Position numbers and translations under genes: made by a program. A stretch of 64,000 nt of DNA from Deltaproteobacteria bacterium (GTDB taxonomy: Bacteria > Myxococcota_A > UBA796 > SXON01): NCBI GenBank assembly GCA_947486185.1, contig CANKTH010000006.1, positions 1 through 64,000 of the forward strand. The letters run 5' to 3'. The notes beneath the pieces are model-generated. The model did no database searches. It was not told the DNA's origin and saw nothing but the letters and a program-made list of their open reading frames with translations. Below, in pieces: positions 43,201 through 52,382 of the stretch. The stretch's first letter is position 1; every line of letters begins with the position of its first letter.

Positions 43201-45972
43201 AAGACCCGCACGGAGCTCCACGTGCCCGGTTTCGGGCGGTGGTGGTGGTCCTCGATGGAGGACGAGGGCTCGACGCCACGGCCGGACAAGCCGACCGAAA
43301 TCGCGGTTTCCCTGCCCGAAAAGGTGAGCGTTGGCAACGAGGTGCCGGTGGAGCTGATGGCGCCCTACGCCGGCCGACTGTTGATCTCGGTCGAGACCGA
43401 CACCGTGCTGCAGTGGGCGTGGAAGGACGTCAAGGCCGGCCCGGTGAGCTGGGCGTTCAAGCTTGGGACCTTCGCCCCCAACGTCTATGTCTCGGCCCTC
43501 TTGATCAAGGATCCGCACCTGGAGTCGGCCGAAGCTTTCTTGCCGGATCGTGCCTACGGCAACGCCAGCGTCAAGGTCGAGCCCGTCAACTTCGTCCAGA
43601 AGCTGGACCTCAGCGTGCCGCCGGATGTGAAGCCCGGTGAAAAGCTGAAGATTGGCATCGATGTGGGGCCTGGGAGCGGCCCGAGCTGGGTGACCGTCGC
43701 CGCGATCGACGAGGGCATCCTGTCGCTCACCCGGTACAAGGACCCCAACCCCGAAGAGGCGATCTTCCGGCGCCGCGCGCTCGGGGTCGAGAGCTACGAG
43801 ACCATAGGTTGGACCATGCTCTTTTCACCCGGCGGCCCGTCGAGCCGGACGGGCGGCGACGCCGAAGGCGCCAACAAACGGGTGTCGATGGTCAAGCCCG
43901 TCTCCCTCTGGTCCGGACTGGTGGAGATCCCGGCGAGCGGCAAGGCAGAAGTGAGCTTCGACATCCCTCGTTATCGGGGCGAGCTTCGAGTCATGGCGGT
44001 GAGCGGCTCCGCCGGCCGGATGGGACACGCGAGCGCGCGCGTCACGGTCAAGGAGCCCCTCGTGCTCCAGACGACCGTGCCGCGTTTCCTGGTCGCGGGA
44101 GACGCGGTCGAGATCCCGGTGTTCGTGGCGAACATGACCGGGAAGCCCACCGACGTGACGGTCAAGCTCAACGTAGAGGACCTCGGCCGGCGCCGAGACA
44201 CCTGGCTCGTAGACGCGGTGGCGGCGCCCCTCGGGCCCCCGCTGGGCGTAAGCGGCGCCCAGGAGGGCAAGCTCTCGCTCAAAGCCGACGCGAACGCAAC
44301 TGCGGTGTTTCGCCTGCAGGCGGATCGGGCGCCGTCGGTAGCGCGCGTACGTGTGGTAGCCAGCGGCGGCGGCCACAGCAGCGTGGAGGAGCTGGAGATC
44401 CCGGTCGTCGCGGCGGAGCCTGAGATGCGGCGCACCACCCGCCTGGCGTTGGATCGCCAGTCAGTGTCACTCTCCGAGCCGCTGAAAGGTTGGGTGCCCG
44501 GGAGCGACCGTACCACCGTCTGGGTGACGCGGAACCCCTACGCCGAGGCCCTGGGGCATCTCCGGCATCTGGTCCGTTACCCCTACGGTTGTATCGAACA
44601 GACCACGTCCTCGACCCGGCCGCTGCTCTACGTCTCCAAGCTGGTCTCCAACCTGGACCCGGCGCTCCTGTCAGACGGGAAGTTGGAAGAGATGGTCCAA
44701 CGAGGCATTGATCGCGTGCTCTCGATGCAGACTGCCTCCGGCGGCTTCGCCTACTGGCCGGGCGGCGTCGAACCGACCCCCTGGGGCTCGGTGTACGGCA
44801 CCAACCTGCTGTTGGACGCCAAGGACGCCGGTTATCCGGTGCCCGAGAGCGGACTGGCCGATGCGCTGGACTATCTTGGGCGGCTTGCCGACAACCGCGG
44901 GGTCGGGAATACGGATCGCGCCTACGCCCACTTTCTGTTGGCCCGCGCAGGGAAGGCCCGCGTCAAACAGGCCGAACAGTTGCTTGAGTCGCTCGGCAAG
45001 GGCGCCTACGAAGAGGAGCAGTACCTGCTGCGCGCCGCGGTGTGGCTCGGCGGTGACCGGCGGCACGAAGCGGCCCTCAAGAAGGTGCCGGTTGGACCGA
45101 TCACGATGCGGCGGCATTACGGGTGGAGCTTCTGGTCCGACTTGCGGGAACGCGCGTTGATCCTCTCGACCTACCGCGACCTCTTCGGCACGCAAGGCGG
45201 AGGCGAGCTGGCCGACGCGGTGTACGGCGCGTTGACGCGGAGCCGCAGCGGGCACTACAACACTCAGGAGCTCGCCTGGGGGATCACCGGACTCGGCAAG
45301 TCGGTCGGCGAGCCGGGAGCTGCGGTTGACGCAACCCTCAAGGTCGCCGGCAAGACGATGGCGCCCAAGACCACTGGCAAAGGCTCTGAACCCACCTGGA
45401 ACCTCTATCGTGCCGCCGACCAGGACCTCAATCTCACCCTGGCGGCGGCGCCGGCCGACCCGCTGTATGCGGTGGTCACGGTCGAAGGAAACCGGCTTGA
45501 CTCCAAGGCTCCGGTTGGCGGCGTGGGGCTCGCAGTCGACCGTTCGGTGCGTGACGCCAAAGGCGACCCACTCGGGGGCCAACACGAGCTCGGCGACATG
45601 GTGTACGTCGAGCTCTCGGTCACCAACCGCACGCGGGAGCAGCTCCCCAACCTCGCGCTGGTCGACCGTATCCCCTCGGGCTTCGAGATCGAAAATCCCC
45701 GGCTTGGGCGAGGCGCGCTCCCCGAATGGGCCGACCCGGACACCACCTGGACCGTCGCCCACATGAACGTCCGTGACGACCGGCTGGAGCTCTTCGGCGA
45801 GCTCAATCCCGGCGAGACGCGGACCTACGTCTACGCCGTCCGCGCCGTGACCGCCGGCACCTTCACGTGGCCCGAGACGGCGATGGAGCAGATGTACGAC
45901 CCCGAGCTCTGGGCCCGTGAAGCGGGCGGTCCGGTGAAGGTGGTGGGGCCGTGGACCAACGAGGTCTGGTGA
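40297..45972 (+). CDS. Bacterial alpha-2-macroglobulin (thioester type)
   Basis: 1891 residues, lipoprotein (LSLGAC, Cys14). Large series of MG-type beta-sandwich domains with typical motifs VYPDRGVYRPGET, VEVEEFVPERLRV-type NVEEFVPERL, VSLWSGLVEI and FDIPRYRGELRVMAVS. The thioester sits in YPYGCIEQTTSS with Cys near residue 1432, so the reactive bond that traps proteases is present. An alpha-toroid helical domain follows (SGGFAYWPGG), then a final receptor-like domain. In other bacteria the A2M gene is paired with pbpC, as here (GTGA overlap). Role: periplasmic or envelope defence against foreign proteases, repairing the cell wall with PBP1C. Confidence 0.93.
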   Translation: MRFVSLLFLSLGACDGGTRAPDAGETRNDAAEVAGPVEVAPDAIAIRVLAEADSLAHGVMIHAGSVLFEDPVAGAVATDVEVELTPPVKGQWKVEDAWTVRFEPEEPFKPATSYTVAVKRLPPGEDGAPRAPTADWTRVFETPSFTFLRGTLREWQKRDQRAVVDLAFSGPVKADEVAAVLKLEAEGLPIERWEVSTGSSASHVRISFPFSAALAAKGVEVKLAVGPVSMAGHTARSRPAEASVTIDDRAPPVDIRAVVVKEGANGHYLEVYCDDGAVETKRHWWDRDTWDDYYVSTRCEFDEDSIARSVHFSPATSFTTAPGVAGFRIFGDFHQGDWSIRIDSGATTVDGGRLPAVYEADVKIPHRKSALSIGSGGRYLPRSAWQSLAVTHTNVDRASLSVRHVPAENLVFWMSGSESADQRSSNVVLTTTVPLRGPVNTSTTSWIDLASLLPDPQPGLYQLSLHQLPPEKDPKKDKAAQEAAEPAEADTGSRPTPTRSGTDPYEGNARSTARVLRTNLHLIAKTTAAGPDEADHAQVVVWVVDVHDNRPVADAEIRLVRPSGKTMGRCRSDTTGNCRIEIVPDPHDSTPPIGLIATHGDDLSYLRYQDLRIDVPETSGLAYQASQAWLASVYPDRGVYRPGETAHIGLLLRGREYTAPAEPVPVVVKLYDPSGKEAKKKVVTTNAAGMATLDLPFGDYATTGSWRVEAVVAHATVGEAKFNVEEFVPERLRVEASLPRGDFSLTDSVDVSVTAAWLFGGQATGSRVEAECRIEASSFSPKNNKTFHYGPATIDDGRKPRPIPLGSVEAEVDEEGKASLTCPPIRNAAALTGPGQVTAQIAVFEGESGRSTTQQASGAVHPDSYYLGLRTSTQKARAGRNFRVDGVVVDWSGNTQPKATSAIDLEFYRLEEEYSWTWNEATHDSEYRRSLHRALERRERVTVADGTFTLDLKPGQDAAGYLVVVSSGKTRTELHVPGFGRWWWSSMEDEGSTPRPDKPTEIAVSLPEKVSVGNEVPVELMAPYAGRLLISVETDTVLQWAWKDVKAGPVSWAFKLGTFAPNVYVSALLIKDPHLESAEAFLPDRAYGNASVKVEPVNFVQKLDLSVPPDVKPGEKLKIGIDVGPGSGPSWVTVAAIDEGILSLTRYKDPNPEEAIFRRRALGVESYETIGWTMLFSPGGPSSRTGGDAEGANKRVSMVKPVSLWSGLVEIPASGKAEVSFDIPRYRGELRVMAVSGSAGRMGHASARVTVKEPLVLQTTVPRFLVAGDAVEIPVFVANMTGKPTDVTVKLNVEDLGRRRDTWLVDAVAAPLGPPLGVSGAQEGKLSLKADANATAVFRLQADRAPSVARVRVVASGGGHSSVEELEIPVVAAEPEMRRTTRLALDRQSVSLSEPLKGWVPGSDRTTVWVTRNPYAEALGHLRHLVRYPYGCIEQTTSSTRPLLYVSKLVSNLDPALLSDGKLEEMVQRGIDRVLSMQTASGGFAYWPGGVEPTPWGSVYGTNLLLDAKDAGYPVPESGLADALDYLGRLADNRGVGNTDRAYAHFLLARAGKARVKQAEQLLESLGKGAYEEEQYLLRAAVWLGGDRRHEAALKKVPVGPITMRRHYGWSFWSDLRERALILSTYRDLFGTQGGGELADAVYGALTRSRSGHYNTQELAWGITGLGKSVGEPGAAVDATLKVAGKTMAPKTTGKGSEPTWNLYRAADQDLNLTLAAAPADPLYAVVTVEGNRLDSKAPVGGVGLAVDRSVRDAKGDPLGGQHELGDMVYVELSVTNRTREQLPNLALVDRIPSGFEIENPRLGRGALPEWADPDTTWTVAHMNVRDDRLELFGELNPGETRTYVYAVRAVTAGTFTWPETAMEQMYDPELWAREAGGPVKVVGPWTNEVW

Positions 45973-48308
45973 CCGGAGGCCCCGCCCGACGCGCGGCATG
46001 GGTGGTAGGCGGGTTGTTCGTAGCTTTGCTGGCGGGGCTCTCGCTCTGGCCGCTGCCCGCGGGGCTCGGCGCCCCCAACTCGCCGGTGTTGGTCTTCTCG
46101 GACGGCAGCACCGCCTCGGTGGCGCTGTCGCCCGACGAAAAGTGGAGGATACAAGCCTCTCTTGACCGGGTGGACCCCGACTACGTCTCCGCCCTGACCT
46201 TCCTTGAGGATCGACGTTTTCGCCTCCACCCCGGGGTGGACCCGGCGGCAGTGCTTCGCGCCACCGTTCAGAACCTGGGGGCCGGCGGCGTGGTGTCAGG
46301 TGCCTCGACGCTCACGATGCAGCTCGCGCGTATGCTCGAACCTCGGCCGCGTACGCTTACTTCCAAGCTAGTTGAAGCGACTCGCGCGCTTCAGCTGGAG
46401 CTCCGGCTCGACAAGAACACGGTTCTGGCGGCGTACCTCACGCGCGTGCCCTACGGCCGTAACGTGGAGGGAATCGAGGCCGCCGCACTCGCTTATTTCG
46501 GGCACGACGCCGGAGCGCTCTCCCCCGTCGAGATCTGCACGCTGCTCGCGGTGCCGCAGAACCCCAACCGGCGGTACCCCCACCCGGACAACCAGCAGCG
46601 CCTCAAGGCCACCCGCGACGACATCGCGAAGCGCCTCGTGGAGGCACGGTTCTTCACCGACCTCCCCGACGCGCTCGGCGTGATCACCGCCACGCCGGTG
46701 CCCACGCGCCTCCTCCCCCCACCGCGCTTCGCGCCGCACGCCGCGGTATGGATGCGTCGGCAGTCCGGTGGCGCCGAGCGCGTAGAGACCACCCTCGACC
46801 GGGGGCTGCAGCTCAGGGTCGAGGCGAGGCTCGCGCAGCAACATCCTGAACTTCAACGCCAGGGCATTCACAACGCCGCCGTCGTGGTGCTCGACCACCG
46901 GAGCGGCGAACTCCGTGCCCTCGTCGGCAACCCCGACTTCTGGGACAAAGAGCATGGCGGCCAGATCATCGGCTTTGACGTTCCGCGCTCGCCTGGCTCG
47001 ACGCTCAAGCCCTTGGTGTACGCGCTGGCGATCGACCAGGGTCAGGCGCTGCCCTCGTTCCTCGTGGCGGATGTTCCCGTACGATATGGCAGTTATTCCC
47101 CTGAAAACTACGATGGCAGCTGGGCAGGGATGGTGACGCTGCAAGACGCGCTCGCCCGCTCCTTGAACATCCCCTTCGTCAACCTGCTTCAGAAGGTGGG
47201 GGTGGAGCGGATGTTGGGCCTGCTCCGCGACGGGGGTGTGCGCTCGCTCTCGACCGTCCCCGGATTCTACGGGTTGTCCGCCGTGGTCGGCGGCCTTGAG
47301 CTCACGCCGTTGGAGCTGGCGGGGCTCTACGCCGCCCTGGCCGACGGGGGCCGCCACCGCCCGCTCAGGTGGCGGCGCAGCGGGTCTGGGCAAGCGGAGA
47401 GCCGAGAGTCAAGGGCGCTCTTCTCCGAGGGCTCGAGCTTCTTGACGCGGAAAACCCTCTCGCTCCGGGAGCGCCCCGATTTCCCGGAGCGCCGTGCGCT
47501 CGACGGGCGCGCACCACGGATCTCCTGGAAGACCGGCACCTCCTTCGGCAATCGTGACGCCTGGGCGGCCGGCTCGGGTAAGAGCCTCACCGCGGTGGTC
47601 TGGCTGGGGAACTTCGATCGGCGGTCGAGCCCGGCGCTCGTAGGCGCCGACGTAGCCGCGCCCCTGCTCTTCGATCTCTTGGAGGGGGCCCATGACAGTC
47701 ACCGTGAGGCCGAGGTAACGCCCGACGAACTCGTGCCGGTGCAGCTCTGTCGGCTGTCGGGCCGTATCCCGGGGCGGGCGTGCCCCGAGCTGACCAGCGC
47801 CCCCGCTCGTGCTACGCGCGTCCCAACCGAGACCTGCCCGCTTCACGTCGAGGTCGAGCTCGACGAGGAGAGCGGCCTCGCCGTAGGGCCCCCCTGCCGC
47901 GCCGGCCGGAGCACACGTACGGCCCAGCTCGTGGCCTGGCCGCCGTCGGTGACCCGGTACCTCTCGCTCCACCACGCGTCCGAGCCGGCGGTCCCGGCCT
48001 ACGCCCCGGACTGCGTGCCCCAGGGCGCCGCGCCCGACCTCCTGAGCCCGCGTGAAGGCGAGACGATCCTGCTCATTCCAGGACTTTCGGCCGACCAACA
48101 GGAGCTCGGGCTCGAAGCGGACGCCGCCACGCCGCTGACCCCGTTGACCTGGTTCATCAACGGTGAGCTGGTCGGCACCGCCCCGGCCCGGGACCGACTC
48201 TGGTGGGTCCCAAGGCTGGGCGCTCACACGCTCGTGGTGATGGACGCGGCGGGGCGCAGCGCGTCCGCAAATTTCATCGTGCGCCCTGGACTCTCGGGGG
48301 CTCGCTGA
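45969..48308 (+). CDS. pbpC: Penicillin-binding protein 1C
   Basis: 779 residues from GTG 45969, whose GTGA overlaps the A2M stop; an earlier GTG at 45951 is possible. An N-terminal membrane anchor is followed by the glycosyltransferase domain (LEDRRFRLHPGVDP, STLTMQLARML). The transpeptidase domain has SPGSTLKP (SxxK), RSLNIPFVN (SxN) and SWKTGTSFG (KTG). The C-terminal 170 residues form the BiPBP_C domain of PbpC. It polymerises and can crosslink peptidoglycan. The tight pairing with A2M matches known bacterial operons. A short gap (70 nt) leads to the phosphate pair. Confidence 0.92.
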   Translation: MTGGPARRAAWVVGGLFVALLAGLSLWPLPAGLGAPNSPVLVFSDGSTASVALSPDEKWRIQASLDRVDPDYVSALTFLEDRRFRLHPGVDPAAVLRATVQNLGAGGVVSGASTLTMQLARMLEPRPRTLTSKLVEATRALQLELRLDKNTVLAAYLTRVPYGRNVEGIEAAALAYFGHDAGALSPVEICTLLAVPQNPNRRYPHPDNQQRLKATRDDIAKRLVEARFFTDLPDALGVITATPVPTRLLPPPRFAPHAAVWMRRQSGGAERVETTLDRGLQLRVEARLAQQHPELQRQGIHNAAVVVLDHRSGELRALVGNPDFWDKEHGGQIIGFDVPRSPGSTLKPLVYALAIDQGQALPSFLVADVPVRYGSYSPENYDGSWAGMVTLQDALARSLNIPFVNLLQKVGVERMLGLLRDGGVRSLSTVPGFYGLSAVVGGLELTPLELAGLYAALADGGRHRPLRWRRSGSGQAESRESRALFSEGSSFLTRKTLSLRERPDFPERRALDGRAPRISWKTGTSFGNRDAWAAGSGKSLTAVVWLGNFDRRSSPALVGADVAAPLLFDLLEGAHDSHREAEVTPDELVPVQLCRLSGRIPGRACPELTSAPARATRVPTETCPLHVEVELDEESGLAVGPPCRAGRSTRTAQLVAWPPSVTRYLSLHHASEPAVPAYAPDCVPQGAAPDLLSPREGETILLIPGLSADQQELGLEADAATPLTPLTWFINGELVGTAPARDRLWWVPRLGAHTLVVMDAAGRSASANFIVRPGLSGAR

Positions 48309-48378
48309 GCGCCTCCGCGGGAGAAGCTCGCCGCAAACGCGACGGCGCGCTACCCCGGGGAGACCGACACGAGGGCAG

Positions 48379-49029
48379 ATGAGCTTCCTCCAGGGCCTGA
48401 TCCGGGTATTTCTACCGAATGAGGTCAATTTTTTCAGGTACATCGAGGACGCCGCCGCTGCCGCCGATCAAGCTGCCCGCCTGTTCCGCGAGCTCGCGCA
48501 TATCGAGGGCCGCGATGCGCGCCTCGTCCTGGTCGAGCGTATACGGGAGGCCGAACATATGGGGGACAAGGCCAAGAAAGAGATGGCCGATGCCCTCGAC
48601 GCCACCTTTGTCACGCCGATCGACCGCGAGGATCTCTTCCACCTCGTCGGCTCCTTGGAGAGCGTGTCTGACTTTATCTCGGCTACCTCGAACCACCTCA
48701 CGGTACACCAGATGGACAGCCTACCCGACGGCACACGTGAGCTCGCGGCAGTCCTCTGTAAAGCTACACAATCTCTGGCCGAGGCCGCCGGAATGCTTCG
48801 CACGCCCGAGCATTACGACAGAGCGCGCGCCTTGTGCCAATCCGTGCACTACCTTGAACACGAAGGTGACGTGATCTTCCGGCTCAGGCTGGGCGACCTG
48901 TTCGCCAACCAGAAAGACGCGATTCAGCTCATCAAGCACAAGGAGTTCTTGGAGGGGCTGGAGGACTCGATCGACCGCTGCGCCGGCGCCGCGACCGTGA
49001 TCGAGGCCACCTGTATCAAACACGCGTGA
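48379..49029 (+). CDS. DUF47/PhoU-like phosphate transport accessory protein
   Basis: 216 residues, all helical, of the DUF47 (TIGR00153) family: VNFFRYIEDAAAAADQAARLF near the start and the acidic helix PIDREDLFHLVGSLESVSDFI. These proteins accompany PiT phosphate carriers and are thought to regulate them; the acidic clusters may bind metal as in PhoU. GAGGGC precedes the ATG. Seven nt separate its stop from the PiT start, so they form one operon. Confidence 0.9.
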   Translation: MSFLQGLIRVFLPNEVNFFRYIEDAAAAADQAARLFRELAHIEGRDARLVLVERIREAEHMGDKAKKEMADALDATFVTPIDREDLFHLVGSLESVSDFISATSNHLTVHQMDSLPDGTRELAAVLCKATQSLAEAAGMLRTPEHYDRARALCQSVHYLEHEGDVIFRLRLGDLFANQKDAIQLIKHKEFLEGLEDSIDRCAGAATVIEATCIKHA

Positions 49030-49036
49030 GCGGGGA

Positions 49037-50080
49037 ATGACCACCCTCACCCTGCTCGTGCTCGTCGTGGTCTTCGCGTTGATCTTCGAGTTTGTCAACG
49101 GCTTCCACGACGCCGCCAACGCGATCGCCACCGTCGTGTCCACGGGCGTGCTCTCGCCGCGCGCTGCGGTGCTGATGGCGGCGACCCTCAATGTCCTGGG
49201 CGCTTTCTTGGGAACCGCGGTGGCCAGCACGATCGGCAAGGACCTGCTGGATCCGACGTCCGTGAGCCAACAGCTGGTGCTCTCCGGGCTGATTGCGGCG
49301 ATCTCCTGGAACGTGCTCACCTGGTATTTCGGCATTCCTTCCTCGTCCTCCCACGCGCTGGTGGGCGGACTGGTGGGCGGCGGCCTGGCCAGCCTCGGCC
49401 CCGATTCTATTCAGGCTACCGGGATTCAGAAGGTCCTGATCGCGTTGGTGGCGAGCCCGCTCTGTGGCTTCTTCGGGGCGTTGGTGCTCATGATCGGGAG
49501 CCTCTGGGTTGTGCGGCGGTGGCGGGCCTCGGTGGTCAACCGGGTGTTTCGACGGGCGCAGCTCCTGTCCGCGAGCTTTGTCGCGCTGTCCCATGGCCAC
49601 AACGACGCACAGAAGGCCATGGGGGTCATCACCATGGCCCTCGTCGCCTACCGGGCCAGCAGCCCCGAGATCGACCCCACATACGTATTCGCCTTTCCGG
49701 CCGTCGGCGGCGGAGATTTCTCGGTACCTGGCTGGACGGTGGTGACGTGCGCCTTGACCATGGGCCTGGGCACCGCAGCGGGGGGTTGGCGCATCGTCCA
49801 TACGATGGGCTCCCGGATCTTCAAGCTGCGCCCCATCCACGGTTTCTGCGCCGAGTCCGGAGCCGCCCTCGTGATCGGAGGAGCCTCGATCCTCGGCCTC
49901 CCGGTCTCCACCACGCACTGCATCACCTCATCGATCATGGGCGCTGGCGCGACGACCCGGCTGTCCGCGGTGTCCTGGGGCGTCACACGCCGGATCTTGT
50001 GGGCGTGGTTCCTGACGATCCCTGCGTGCGCCGCGCTTGGCGCCCTGGCCTACGAGGCGCTGCTCGGGGCGGGCTTCTGA
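49037..50080 (+). CDS. pit: PiT-family inorganic phosphate transporter
   Basis: 347 residues, ten or so membrane helices. The two PHO4 family signatures are visible: GFHDAANAIATVV near the N-terminus and SHGHNDAQKAMG in the middle; GALVGGLVGG and VSTTHCITSSIMG complete the symmetric repeat. It imports inorganic phosphate, usually as a metal complex with proton or sodium. It pairs with the DUF47 accessory gene, the usual arrangement. The 22-nt gap to the convergent molybdoenzyme gene has no recognisable terminator. Confidence 0.92.
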   Translation: MTTLTLLVLVVVFALIFEFVNGFHDAANAIATVVSTGVLSPRAAVLMAATLNVLGAFLGTAVASTIGKDLLDPTSVSQQLVLSGLIAAISWNVLTWYFGIPSSSSHALVGGLVGGGLASLGPDSIQATGIQKVLIALVASPLCGFFGALVLMIGSLWVVRRWRASVVNRVFRRAQLLSASFVALSHGHNDAQKAMGVITMALVAYRASSPEIDPTYVFAFPAVGGGDFSVPGWTVVTCALTMGLGTAAGGWRIVHTMGSRIFKLRPIHGFCAESGAALVIGGASILGLPVSTTHCITSSIMGAGATTRLSAVSWGVTRRILWAWFLTIPACAALGALAYEALLGAGF

Positions 50081-50102
50081 GCGGAGCGGCGAGCGCCGGG
50101 AC

Positions 50103-51128
50103 TCACTCCACCGTGAGGTTCCGTTCGAGAATTCCGCCCCAGCCACCCCGATCTGAGCCGTCCAGCTCCGGATCGCTGGTCTGACCGTCCGCGGCCGTGA
50201 CACGCACCCGCAGCGTGTGGTCGCCCAAGCCGGCGTCCCAGCGGTGACACCACAAGGTCCACACCGAAGCCCCTCCGTGGGCCAGCTCCACCTCGACCCA
50301 GGGGCCCTCATCGATCTGCACCTCCACCCGGCTGATCGGCACCTCGCCGCAAAATGCCGCTCCTACCAGGTAGACCGTGCCCGTACGTACCGTGTCCAAC
50401 ACGCCGGGCCACAACAAGAACGCACCCGGGCGTACCGTACAGTCATCCGACCAGCCCGACGCCTCCCAGGTGCCCACGAGCGGCTCGGCCGACGGACGTA
50501 CGCCAGTGATCCACTTCGGGTTCTTCATGCCGTAACGCCCCGGAACCAGGAGTCGGGCCGGATAGCCGTGCGCCTCGGGGAGCGGCTCGCCGTTCATCTG
50601 CCAGACAAGCCAGATTTCCCGATCATCAAGGTCTGTGACTGGGATCTGTGTCTGGTAACCGTCGGCGCCGAAGAGATGGAGGTACCGTGCGGCGGAGTCG
50701 ACGGTCACACCAAGCTGACTCAACACCTCCGCGAGCGGGAGCCCGGTCCAGATGGTGTTGCTGATCGCCGGATAACTCGGACCCGCGCTGACACAGACCA
50801 GCGTGTGTTCACGCTCTCGCCCGGGCAGCGCCTGCAGCGCCGGGTGGTCCAGGCGAACGGGCGACGACACCAGCCCGTCGATCGTCAACGCCCAGCTCTC
50901 CGCCTCTACCGCCCAGGATCCGCGGTAGGACGTGATGTAGAACTCCTCGTTCGACGTGACCCGCGTGAGCGTACACTGTGTGCCATCGAGGGTCTCGCCG
51001 GCTAAGGGAGCGCCTCCGGCGGTGTCCCCGCTGTCCCACAACTTTCGAGGGGGATCGCAGGCGGGGAGCACGCTGATGCCGAAGGCCGCTGCGGCGCGGG
51101 TGAGGAGGGTGCGGCGTTGAAGGTCCAT
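50103..51128 (-). CDS. Sulfite-oxidase-family molybdopterin oxidoreductase, Tat-type lipoprotein
   Basis: 341 residues. The N-terminus QRRTLLTRAAAAFG is a twin-arginine-like signal, and LPAC (Cys24) suggests lipidation after export. The sulfite-oxidase fold follows: LVCVSAGPSYPAISNTIWTG with the molybdenum-ligating Cys112, YPARLLVPGRYGMKNPKWI (cofactor/active-site loop), then the Mo-co dimerisation beta domain at the C-terminus. The physiological substrate is unknown; relatives oxidise sulfite or reduce methionine sulfoxide or other oxides. ATG 51128 has TATCCT five bases upstream and no Shine-Dalgarno. It needs the molybdenum cofactor, which the Mob fusion elsewhere in the window could supply. 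Confidence 0.85.
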   Translation of the reverse strand: MDLQRRTLLTRAAAAFGISVLPACDPPRKLWDSGDTAGGAPLAGETLDGTQCTLTRVTSNEEFYITSYRGSWAVEAESWALTIDGLVSSPVRLDHPALQALPGREREHTLVCVSAGPSYPAISNTIWTGLPLAEVLSQLGVTVDSAARYLHLFGADGYQTQIPVTDLDDREIWLVWQMNGEPLPEAHGYPARLLVPGRYGMKNPKWITGVRPSAEPLVGTWEASGWSDDCTVRPGAFLLWPGVLDTVRTGTVYLVGAAFCGEVPISRVEVQIDEGPWVEVELAHGGASVWTLWCHRWDAGLGDHTLRVRVTAADGQTSDPELDGSDRGGWGGILERNLTVE

Positions 51129-51133
51129 GGGCG

Positions 51134-51139
51134 AGGATA
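51134..51139 (-). promoter_or_regulatory. -10-like TATCCT, 5 nt before ATG
   Basis: Minus-strand TATCCT (51139-51134) ends five bases before ATG 51128 of the molybdoenzyme gene. It lies inside the 36-nt gap after the TSP3 gene, so it may give the enzyme its own leaderless promoter. Confidence 0.42.
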
Positions 51140-51164
51140 CGGCCGCGTCCCCCTGGCGGTTACT

Positions 51165-52373
51165 TCAAGTCGACCGGGCAGACCCATTACGGCGGCGCCG
51201 AACGAAGAGGCCCGCGGCGCCAAGGGCGAGGAGGGCGAGCGGCGCGCCAACGTGGTCACACCGCGCCCCACCGCCGAGGAGGGCCGGGTTGGTGTCACAC
51301 ACATCGCCGATCAGGTCAGCATCGACGTCGGACTGGTCCAGGTTGGTGATCTCGGGACAGTTGTCACACAGGTCTCCCAGACCGTCGCCGTCGTTGTCGC
51401 TCTGGTCGTTGGCGAGCGCCGAGCAGTTGTCACAGACGTCGCCATAACCATCCTGATCGTTGTCGATCTGGTCGCTGTTGGAGACCCCCGAGCAGTTGTC
51501 GCACACGTCCCCGTAGACGTCGCCGTCGGCGTTACCTTGGTCAGGGTCCACCGCGTCGGGACAGGCGTCACAGGTATCGCCGATGCCGTCGCCGTCCGTG
51601 TCGCTCTGGTCGGGGTTGAACACCGTCGTGCAGTTGTCACAACTGTCACCGATGCCGTCCCGATCCGCGTCCTCCTGCTCGTCGACCAGGGCAGGGCACT
51701 TGTCGCAGGCGTCGCCCACACCGTCACCGTCGGTGTCGGTCTGGTCTTCGTTGTACACCGGCGGACAGTTGTCACACTCGTCGCCGATGTAGTCCCCATC
51801 GCTGTCGTTCTGGTTGGTGTTGGGCTGCTCCAGACAGTTGTCGCAAGCGTCGCCGATGGTGTCGAAATCACTGTCGAACTGATCTTCGTTGTCGTCGTAG
51901 GGGCAGTTGTCACAGCCGTCGCCCAGGGTATCGAGATCATTGTTGGTCTGGTCGTTGTTCTCCTCGGTGAGACAGTTGTCGCAGGCGTCGCCGACGTCGT
52001 CACAATCCGTGTCGGTCTGATCGATGTTGGGGATGTCCGGGCAGTTGTCGCACGACATGACCAACACGAGATCCGGATAATCATCGTCGGGCGGGAAGGT
52101 GAGCACCCCGTCGGAGAGGCCGTCCGCGTCGACGTCGTAGCCGAACACCTCAACGAGGCAGCCGTAGGAGGTGTAGTCGAAGTAGTAGTCGGCGTTGGGC
52201 CAGGGAGTCCCGCTGGTGTCGGTATGGGCGAGGCACTCCGGGTCGCTCATGTCGACGGGGATCTCGTTGTCGACATCGATGTTGTTACAGTTGAGATCCT
52301 GGGTGACGGTGGTATTGAGGCAATCCGCGCCGGCCGGCCCAATGAAAAAGGAAAGGAAAAATGCGGCGATCAC
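51165..52373 (-). CDS. Thrombospondin type 3 repeat protein with MYXO-CTERM-like tail
   Basis: 402 residues. Signal peptide of about 16 residues ([16 protein letters not shown]). The body (about 115-365) is eleven consecutive TSP3-type units, each with a CDNCP-type Cys pair and [13 protein letters not shown] calcium loops. The end reads a Cys, a hydrophobic stretch ([15 protein letters not shown]) and RRRR, the layout of MYXO-CTERM sorting tails. So this is a calcium-binding surface protein anchored or processed at the C-terminus. It follows the OmpA gene by 9 nt in one operon; in other bacteria TSP3 repeats often link OmpA parts in one chain, whereas here they are separate proteins. Confidence 0.88.
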   Translation of the reverse strand: MIAAFFLSFFIGPAGADCLNTTVTQDLNCNNIDVDNEIPVDMSDPECLAHTDTSGTPWPNADYYFDYTSYGCLVEVFGYDVDADGLSDGVLTFPPDDDYPDLVLVMSCDNCPDIPNIDQTDTDCDDVGDACDNCLTEENNDQTNNDLDTLGDGCDNCPYDDNEDQFDSDFDTIGDACDNCLEQPNTNQNDSDGDYIGDECDNCPPVYNEDQTDTDGDGVGDACDKCPALVDEQEDADRDGIGDSCDNCTTVFNPDQSDTDGDGIGDTCDACPDAVDPDQGNADGDVYGDVCDNCSGVSNSDQIDNDQDGYGDVCDNCSALANDQSDNDGDGLGDLCDNCPEITNLDQSDVDADLIGDVCDTNPALLGGGARCDHVGAPLALLALGAAGLFVRRRRNGSARST

Positions 52374-52382
52374 GGCGGCCTC

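Noticed and set aside
44671..45999. 442-codon minus-strand frame
   Set aside because: Shadow of the A2M 3' end.
51300..52060. Regularly spaced near-identical blocks (CAGTTGTCACAGGCGTCGCC-like) that look like a CRISPR array
   Set aside because: They are in-frame DNA of TSP3 repeats in a protein-coding gene; spacers are not unique but code the calcium loops.
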